A stretch of 64,000 bases of DNA, taken from NCBI GenBank assembly GCA_038253945.1, contig JBBSGR010000013.1, forward strand, positions 14,654-78,653, in the 5' to 3' direction. The notes beneath the pieces are model-generated. The model saw nothing but the letters and a program-made list of their open reading frames with translations. It was not told the DNA's origin and did not search any database. Positions 59,190 through 64,000 of this stretch are shown one piece after another. The translations under genes and the position numbers were made by a program. This stretch comes from JBBRYW01 sp038253945 (GTDB lineage Bacteria; Actinomycetota; Thermoleophilia; Gaiellales; Gaiellaceae). How positions within the stretch are numbered: position 1 is the first letter of the stretch; every line of letters begins with the position of its first letter.

Positions 59190-60293
59190 GTGGGGTGGTC
59201 GAGAAGGCCTGAGGATGGGGCGCGCCGAACGAGGGCGCCGTTCTCGAGGAAACTCGCCGCTCCCGTCGCGATCGCCTTGACGGTGGGGCTCGCGGCGGCC
59301 GGCTGCGGCGGCTCGTCCGGCAAGCCCGCCAAGGCGGTGCCCGTTAGCTTCGGTCAGGTCGAGCACGTCTTCGCGAAGTACCGCTGCGCTGCGTGCCACC
59401 CGGTCGTCAACCCCTCGCTCAACATGCGCCCGGGGCGCGCGTACGCGTCCCTCGTCGGCGTGCGCGCGGTCGAGGACCCGCGTCTCGTCCGCGTCGTGGC
59501 CGGCGACCCGGGCCGCAGTTTCCTCTTCGAGAAGATCGCCGGCGACCCGAAGCTCGGCGACGTCCCCGCGATTGGAGCGCGGATGCCGCGGGCTGCGCCC
59601 CGGATGGCCCAGTCCGACATCGACCTGGTCGCCGCCTGGATCAGGCAGGGCGCGAAGAACGCCCGCGGCAAGACCGTCTCGCCGAGCGTTCCGACACCGG
59701 GCTCGCCGGGGCCGTCGCCGGTCGGCAACCAAGCTTCGAGCCCGCGCGGCAATGCGACGATCGAAGGCGTTGTCGAGGACGGGCGTCACCGCCCGCTCGG
59801 CGGCGCGATCGTGACGCTGCTGCTGCGTGGCAAGAACCTACCCGGCGGCGAGGAGCATTACCGGGTCGCGGCCACCGACGCTCGCGGCCGGTACCGGCTG
59901 CCGAACGCTCCTGTCGGCCAGTACCTGCTGAAGGCCTACGCCTCGAAACGAATCTACGTCTCTCGCATCGTGGCCCTCGAGCAGGACGCGGTCGCGACCG
60001 TCGACTTCGGGCTGCCCGACCGGGTCATCCCAAATCCCGTCGTCGCGAGCCCGCATGTGGAACGAACGGCGAGCGGCACCGACCTGTCGATGATCGTCCG
60101 GGGCAACTCGCTCGATCCCAACTACACGCTCGCGGTCAACCCCGACGCGGGGCTCGTGTTCGAGCTGCATCGCCCCGACGGCGGGCCGGGACTCTGGAAG
60201 CGCTCCATTTCGAAGCGGCTGCCGGGACGCTGGATCTTTCTCGCTGTCGACCACCAGTGCAACATCAGCGGCTTCGCAACGGTTTCGGGCTAG
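59190..60293 (+). CDS. Lipoprotein with cytochrome-c-like domain and carboxypeptidase-regulatory-like domain
   Basis: About 367 residues. Lipobox signal AIALTVGLAAAGCGG, then heme motif CAACH in FAKYRCAACHPVVNPSLNMRPG and a C-terminal DLVAAWIRQGA typical of Planctomycete-type cytochrome-c-like domains. A carboxypeptidase-regulatory-like fold follows (IEGVVEDGRHRPLGGAIVTL, AATDARGRYRLPNAP), then a beta domain with a late DHQCNISG. Extracytoplasmic electron carrier or surface protein. GTG 59190 preferred; the frame opens at TTG 59154. Confidence 0.78.
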   Translation: MGWSRRPEDGARRTRAPFSRKLAAPVAIALTVGLAAAGCGGSSGKPAKAVPVSFGQVEHVFAKYRCAACHPVVNPSLNMRPGRAYASLVGVRAVEDPRLVRVVAGDPGRSFLFEKIAGDPKLGDVPAIGARMPRAAPRMAQSDIDLVAAWIRQGAKNARGKTVSPSVPTPGSPGPSPVGNQASSPRGNATIEGVVEDGRHRPLGGAIVTLLLRGKNLPGGEEHYRVAATDARGRYRLPNAPVGQYLLKAYASKRIYVSRIVALEQDAVATVDFGLPDRVIPNPVVASPHVERTASGTDLSMIVRGNSLDPNYTLAVNPDAGLVFELHRPDGGPGLWKRSISKRLPGRWIFLAVDHQCNISGFATVSG

Positions 60294-60649
60294 CGGCGGC
60301 GGCGCTCGCGCTTGCGCTTGCGCTTGTCGTCCTGCTCGTAACGGCGCGGTCGGGCACCTCGGCGGCCGTCTCGTTCGGCAGCGACGTGCAGCCGATCTTC
60401 GATCGCAAGTGCACGTCCTGCCACCCGGTCGCCTATCCGTACCTCGACCTGCGCCCGGGGCGCTCGTACGCGCAGCTGGTGGGCGTCGTCTCGCCGCTCG
60501 CGCCCGCCTTCGAGCGCGTGCTGCCGGGGCGGCCTGACCTCTCGTACCTGCTCACGCACGTCCCCGATCCCTCCCGCCGGCACCTGCTCAACAGCCGCGA
60601 GCGGAGTGTGATTGCGCGCTGGATCGCGCGCGGAGCGCGAAACGATTAG
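60257..60649 (+). CDS. Membrane-anchored c-type cytochrome-domain protein
   Basis: 130 residues: N-terminal anchor GLAAAALALALALVVLLVTA, then FGSDVQPIFDRKCTSCHPVAYPYLDLRPG with heme motif CTSCH, and the closing VIARWIARGARND. Paralogous to the first domain of the upstream protein. GTG 60257 lies inside the upstream gene (37-nt overlap in another frame), suggesting coupled translation. Confidence 0.78.
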   Translation: MQHQRLRNGFGLAAAALALALALVVLLVTARSGTSAAVSFGSDVQPIFDRKCTSCHPVAYPYLDLRPGRSYAQLVGVVSPLAPAFERVLPGRPDLSYLLTHVPDPSRRHLLNSRERSVIARWIARGARND

Positions 60650-60682
60650 CCGGCGGATCCTGCTCCTCTCGGGCGAAGAGGG

Positions 60683-60709
60683 CGGGACCCGTGAGCCCCG
60701 AGGGTCCCG
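60683..60709 (+). terminator. 8-bp hairpin after the cytochrome genes
   Basis: CGGGACCC (60683-60690) and GGGTCCCG (60702-60709) with an 11-nt loop, 33 nt after the stop of the second cytochrome gene and before the SRPBCC gene. Confidence 0.45.
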
Positions 60710-60727
60710 TCGGCTCCGTAGACTTGG

Positions 60728-61294
60728 GTGGTGAGACGGGCGATTTTCACCCTCGCGGCCTCGCTCGCCGGCCGGCGTCTCTATCGCCTCTATGCCGCCG
60801 GCGCGATCACGGTCGATCTCGGTGTCGGCAGGACCGTTCAGCCGCTCGGCCCGATCGCGAGACGGATCGCCGCGCCACGTGAGCTTGTCTTCGATGTGAT
60901 CTCGGCGCCCTATCTCGGCCGGACGTCGCGCGCGCTCGAGCAGAAGCTGCGGGTCTGGGAGCGGGGCTCGGACATGGTTCTCGCCGCGCATTTCACGCCG
61001 GTCAAGTGCGGCCTGACGACCACGGTCGAGGCGGTGCGTTTCGAGCGGCCGGAGCGGGTGCTGTTTCGCGTCGTGCGCGGTCCGGTCCCGCATGTGGCCG
61101 AGTCGTTCGCGCTCGAGGAAGTCGAGGGCGGGACCGAGCTGATCTGGGCGGGTGAGCTTGGCACCGACCTGTGGGCGCTCGGTGCCTGGTGGGGCGGACG
61201 CGTCGCGCTAGCTTGGACGAAGGCGGTCCAGGCGTCGCTCGAGGAGATCGCAGCCGAGGCCGAGCGGCGGGCAGCGCGGGCTCGCAGAGCCTGA
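60728..61294 (+). CDS. SRPBCC-family (polyketide cyclase/START-like) protein
   Basis: 188 residues. After an N-terminal hydrophobic/basic stretch come RRIAAPRELVFDVISAPYLG, VEAVRFERPERVLFRVVRGP, ESFALEEVEGGTELIWAGEL and a C-terminal amphipathic helix (VALAWTKAVQASLEEIAAEAERRAA), the SRPBCC fold that binds hydrophobic ligands. GTG 60728 or 60731. Confidence 0.82.
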   Translation: MVRRAIFTLAASLAGRRLYRLYAAGAITVDLGVGRTVQPLGPIARRIAAPRELVFDVISAPYLGRTSRALEQKLRVWERGSDMVLAAHFTPVKCGLTTTVEAVRFERPERVLFRVVRGPVPHVAESFALEEVEGGTELIWAGELGTDLWALGAWWGGRVALAWTKAVQASLEEIAAEAERRAARARRA

Positions 61295-61400
61295 TCGCAC
61301 CGCCTCGGGCATCATCCGGCAACGTCGCCGCCCCTGCGGCCCACGCTCGCCTCCGATCGGGCTAATTCCGCGCAACCATGCTGGTTTGCGAGCCAAAAAG

Positions 61401-61486
61401 CGGCGGGGGTGGAATTCGAACCACGGGCGACCTTTCGGCCGCCTGCGGTTTTCAAGACAAACGGTGCTTGGCTCAACCATGCGGTT
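61401..61486 (-). pseudogene. tRNA-Ser(UGA) 3' fragment
   Basis: Minus strand carries an anticodon arm with loop CTTGAAA (TGA), a long variable arm, GTGG-TTCGAATT-CCAC (T-arm with one extra T) and the 3' acceptor half CCCCCGCC-G. The matching 5' acceptor strand (GGCGGGG) is not present on the other side. A broken serine tRNA, as left at integration or deletion scars. The rest of 61295-61617 holds only a near-exact 10-nt tandem repeat (CGCGACAGTC, 61499-61521) and no gene. Confidence 0.6.
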
Positions 61487-61617
61487 TCACGGCCTTACGC
61501 GACAGTCCGCGCGACAGTCGCGCCTCGATAACAGGTCCGTCGTCCCTCCGACAGCCGCTCGCGACCGCCTGGGCCCGCTGGTGTCCGCCGAGAGAGGCGT
61601 GTGCGAACATTAGTGCA

Positions 61618-61870
61618 ATGGCGAAAGAGAAGACCGACGCTGTTCCTCGACGAGGCCGTGCTGCGCCGAACCGCGGCTGCCGCTGCCGGCTCGGGCCGCG
61701 ACGAGTCGGAGGTCGTCGAAGAGGCACTTCGCCGCTACCTCGGGCTCGAGGTCGTCGATCAGGTCTGGGCCCGCAACGCGAAGAACGCGCTCGACCCCGA
61801 CGAGGCGCTCGCCCTCGCCCACGCCGAGCTGCAGAACTTCCGCGCCGCGCGGAGCTCGCCTGCCGCATAG
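61618..61870 (+). pseudogene. VapB-like (RHH) antitoxin, frameshifted near its start
   Basis: ATG 61618 begins MAKEKTD, but the body lies in the next frame: LFLDEAVLRRTAAAAAGSGRDESEVVEEALRRYLG (split as LFLDEAVLRRTAAAAAG and DESEVVEEALRRYLGL), a ribbon-helix-helix antitoxin. The slip is at about 61640. A GTG at 61601 in the body frame could rescue translation. Precedes a decayed PIN toxin. Confidence 0.6.
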
Positions 61871-62275
61871 GTGCGCCGAGTCGTAGTCGACCACCCCGGC
61901 GTCCTCGTCTCCGCGATCATCACGCCACGCGGCCCGCCGGCCGAGATCGTGCGCTATCCGGGAGGATCGGCTTGCCCTCGTCGTCAGCCCGCATCTGCTC
62001 GCCGAGCTCTTCGGCGTCTTGCAGCGCGAGAAGCTCCGGCGTTACGTCAGCTTGGACGAGGTCGAGCAGTACGTGGCGGGCATCGCGTCACACGCCGAGA
62101 CACTTCCCGATCCGCCGGCCGGGGACCCGATCCGCGCGCGATCCGAACGACGACTACCTCATCGCGCTTGCCCGTGCGGCCCAAGCGGACGCGATCGTCA
62201 GCGGCGACGAGCCGCCGATCCTGAGCCCCAGCAGCCTCGTCCAGGCACTCGAGCAACGAGTCGGCGTAGAACTAA
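61871..62275 (+). pseudogene. PIN-domain toxin, frameshifted
   Basis: GTG 61871 abuts the antitoxin stop. Three frames successively hold VVVDHPGVLVSAIITPRGPPAEIVR, LALVVSPHLLAELFGVLQREKLRRYVSLDEVEQYVAGI, and RDPNDDYLIALARAAQADAIVSGDEPPIL, which together make a VapC-type PIN protein (first Asp, Glu in LLAEL, DDYL, SGD). At least two indels make it inactive. Confidence 0.75.
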
Positions 62276-62374
62276 ACCGAAGGCGCCGCACGACGGACGC
62301 GCGATGGGTCTCGTCGGGCGAGAGGACGCTGACCCAAATGAGCAAGCGTCGCTTGGGCTGCGAGAATCTGGTTC

Positions 62375-62935
62375 GTGAGCGGAGCGAGGCTTGAGGACGC
62401 TGGCTCCGGGCTTGCCCCCGTCACGGAGGGTTGGTTCGTCGTCAACGTGCGTGATGCCGAATGGTTCTCTTCGGAGACGAGGGGCGCAGCGTGTTGGTTC
62501 GCCAACGAATACGGCGAACGTCCGATCGAGTTCCCGCAGTTCGGGATCAATCTGACCGTCCTCGAGCCCGGCAAGAGCGGCATCTATCACGCCGAGGCGA
62601 ATCAGGAGGCGTTCCTCATTCTGGCCGGGGAGTGCAGGCTGCTCGTGGAGGGCGAGGAGCGACTCCTCCGAGCCTGGGACTTCTTCCATTCGCCTCCCTG
62701 GACGGAGCACGCTTTCGTGGGTGCTGGCGAAGGGCCGTGCTCGATCCTGATGGTTGGCGCACACGTAAGCCCGGAAGTGCGGTATCCCGTGTCGGACCTC
62801 GCAGCGCGCTACGGCGCGAGTGTGGAGAGGGAGACATCTGATCCGGAGCAGGTCTATGCGACGGCCGAGAGATTCCAGCGCGAGCGGCCGCGGTACTGGT
62901 CACGCCTGCCGTGGGGCAAAAGCGGTTCGCAGTAG
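62375..62935 (+). CDS. Cupin-domain protein
   Basis: 186 residues: FGINLTVLEPGKSGIYHAEANQEAFLILAGECRLLVEG (cupin motif 1, quoted in part: YHAEANQEAFLILAGE) and WDFFHSPPWTEHAFVGAGEGP (motif 2), then a C-terminal tail (RFQRERPRYWSRLPWG) typical of a group of stand-alone sugar- or acid-binding cupins. GTG 62375. Ligand unknown. Confidence 0.82.
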   Translation: MSGARLEDAGSGLAPVTEGWFVVNVRDAEWFSSETRGAACWFANEYGERPIEFPQFGINLTVLEPGKSGIYHAEANQEAFLILAGECRLLVEGEERLLRAWDFFHSPPWTEHAFVGAGEGPCSILMVGAHVSPEVRYPVSDLAARYGASVERETSDPEQVYATAERFQRERPRYWSRLPWGKSGSQ

Positions 62936-63005
62936 TCGTCAGGCGTCATTCCGGAACGCTGGCCCAGCCGAGGGTTCGGCTTCGGCGCTAGATTCGCGCG
63001 GCACG

Positions 63006-63696
63006 GTGAGAGTCCGCGACCTCAACTGGATGCAGCTCGAGGCCTACCTGCGTGGAGACGACCGGATCGTACTCCCCGTCGGCTCGACCGAGCAGCATGC
63101 GTACCTCTCGCTCGAGACCGACAACATCCTTGCCGAGCGTGCGTCGGTCGAGGCTGCCGAGCCGCTGGGGGTCCCGGTGCTGCCGGTGCTGCCATACGGG
63201 GTGAACGGCCGCGTACAGGCAGTCCCACGCTCCGGGAGTCCACGCTGGTCGCACTCCTCTCGGACGTCGTCGATTCGCTGGGCGGCCAGGGGTTCGCGCG
63301 GATCCTCGTTGTGAACGGTCATGGCGGAAACACCGAGTCGGGCAGGGCGTGGACACAACGCCAGCCGGGCACGGCGGTTGTCTGGCATGAGCTTTGGGAA
63401 GGGAGACCGGACGAGATTGCGGCCGCAATCGATCGCGAGTACGACCATGCGTCGTGGTCGGAGACTTCCCGTGGACACGGCTTCCAGGAGTCATGATTCC
63501 TGCACAGCGCAAGCCGCCGGTGGTGTGGCCCGAGGGCGGAAATCCGAGGGCGTGGAGGGAAGCCCTCGGCGACGGCTCGTTCGGCGGCCTCTATCAGCGG
63601 TCAGCGGAAGACGAAAGCCGGCTCTGGGAGGCCGCGGTTCAGGCGATCCGTACGCGTCTCCGCCACCGCGAACTTCGTAGACCAGGTACCTGGTAA
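63006..63696 (+). pseudogene. Creatininase-family amidohydrolase, frameshifted and deleted
   Basis: GTG 63006: DLNWMQLEAYL, LPVGSTEQHAYLSLETDNILAE, PVLPYG (metal Glu/His/Asp present). Then a slip near 63215 to TLRESTLVALLSDVVDSLGGQGFARILVVNGHGGN, and another near 63455 to VVGDFPWTRLPGV and LGDGSFGGLYQ. The substrate loop between PVLPYG and TLRES is also short. Nonfunctional copy. Confidence 0.78.
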
Positions 63697-63714
63697 CGGA
63701 GCCCGTGGGGTGCA

Positions 63715-63967
63715 TTAACCCGGTCGTGCTGCGGCGGTTTCATATTCGTGGATGAGTCCGCGGAGCAGATCGCGTCGTTGGACCGAAGCGGCTGAGCTGA
63801 CGTGACCGCTTCGCGCCGGCGGGCTGGGGCTCGGGTCTGGCGCCCGCAGGTCGAGTGCTCGGTGCGGCCTCTGCTCGTTGTGTGCGCCGGGATAAACCGG
63901 CATGGAGAAGGAGAGGAGGGAGCTCTACATCGAAGGAGTAGCGATCCACGGTGGCCCCGAGTCATGC
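63715..63967 (-). mobile_element. 3' remnant of an IS3/IS481-type transposase (integrase core)
   Basis: The minus frame ending at 63715 reads AHNEQRPHRALDLRAPDP and RRDLLRGLIHEYETAA. H-Y/x-N-E-x-RPH-x-A/S-L is the hallmark C-terminus of DDE integrase-core transposases, and the RRDLLGGLIHEY tail is common in one actinobacterial IS group. The rest lies in other frames or beyond the window edge. Confidence 0.65.
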
Positions 63968-64000
63968 GCCGGCGTTCGTGAGGGCGGCGGTGAAGCGTTG

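Noticed and set aside
1..64000. CRISPR array or prophage
   Set aside because: No regularly spaced repeats, cas genes, or phage structural/lysis genes were seen; mobile-element traces are limited to transposase scraps and a tRNA fragment.
1..64000. All frameshifts are sequencing errors
   Set aside because: Broken genes cluster in a few segments and also show internal deletions and truncations, while about 21 kb of the central locus and most core genes keep intact frames. Individual homopolymer slips (e.g. near 34035) may still be errors.

Overview
The window is GC-rich with compact, ATGA/GTGA-overlapping operons, many GTG starts and little intergenic DNA. That pattern, plus split LigD-type repair proteins, a DUF4383 protein, mycobacterial-style cyclase/NB-ARC regulators and two tRNA-Ser genes, points to an actinobacterium. 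Thermoleophilia (Gaiellales/Solirubrobacterales-like) is my best guess; this is an inference without any search. All family comparisons below are from memory.

Layout. 0-2.2 kb: tail of a Zn-alcohol dehydrogenase, iolB and an IolE-like isomerase (inositol catabolism). 2.3-9.4 kb: cold-shock protein, VOC protein, two nucleotidyltransferases, an intact PIN toxin-antitoxin pair, two decayed genes and a secreted beta-propeller. 9.5-11.7 kb: transposase scrap, an XRE-TPR regulator and a hairpin-rich intergenic interval with a tiny ORF. 11.7-33.3 kb: the centre of the window, a 21 kb divergent catabolic locus (next paragraph). 33.3-54.6 kb: mostly ordinary genes (methyltransferases, GNAT, BNR-repeat protein with a MoaD-like partner, TetR, two tRNA-Ser, GroES-like protein, polar amino-acid ABC transporter, LigD polymerase and ligase as separate genes, fabF, HAD hydrolase, DUF1206/DUF4383 membrane proteins, PRC-barrel pair, NRAMP-like transporter, YihY). 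54.6-64 kb: an EamA transporter lacking a central segment, strings of frameshifted remnants (MFS, cyclase-NB-ARC regulator, secreted protein, VapBC, creatininase, transposase), and two c-type cytochrome-domain proteins.

Central locus. A leftward operon (22954 to 11675) starts with a GntR/FCD regulator and encodes an LLM flavin oxidoreductase, an M29/NicX-fold protein, a cupin, a class II aldolase-fold protein, the 2Fe-2S and Mo-cofactor subunits of a molybdenum hydroxylase, a 3-hydroxyacyl-CoA-dehydrogenase-like protein, an MBL lactonase, an SDR, a VOC protein, a Zn-alcohol dehydrogenase, a lipoprotein and CoxG. A rightward operon (23117 to 33261) encodes a BMP/PnrA-type ABC importer, a class V aminotransferase, a CocE-like hydrolase with an internal deletion, an amidohydrolase, the FAD subunit of the molybdenum hydroxylase and a second LLM oxidoreductase. 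Four of the enzymes look like Mesorhizobium loti vitamin B6 degradation enzymes: pyridoxamine-pyruvate transaminase, pyridoxal 4-dehydrogenase, 4-pyridoxolactonase and the FHMPC dehydrogenase. A fifth has the fold of the HMPDdC decarboxylase. The usual flavin ring-opening oxygenase (MHPCO) is not visible. A split molybdenum hydroxylase, two LLM flavoproteins and an M29/NicX-fold protein stand where it would be. I propose an actinobacterial vitamin B6 (or close 3-hydroxypyridine) uptake and degradation system with a non-canonical lower pathway.

Frameshifted genes cluster at about 6-7.7, 35.7-38.5, 50.5-51, 55.5-59 and 61.6-63.7 kb, while the 21 kb catabolic locus is frame-intact apart from a truncated last gene and one in-frame deletion. 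This favours genuine local decay over uniform sequencing error, though assembly artefacts cannot be excluded.
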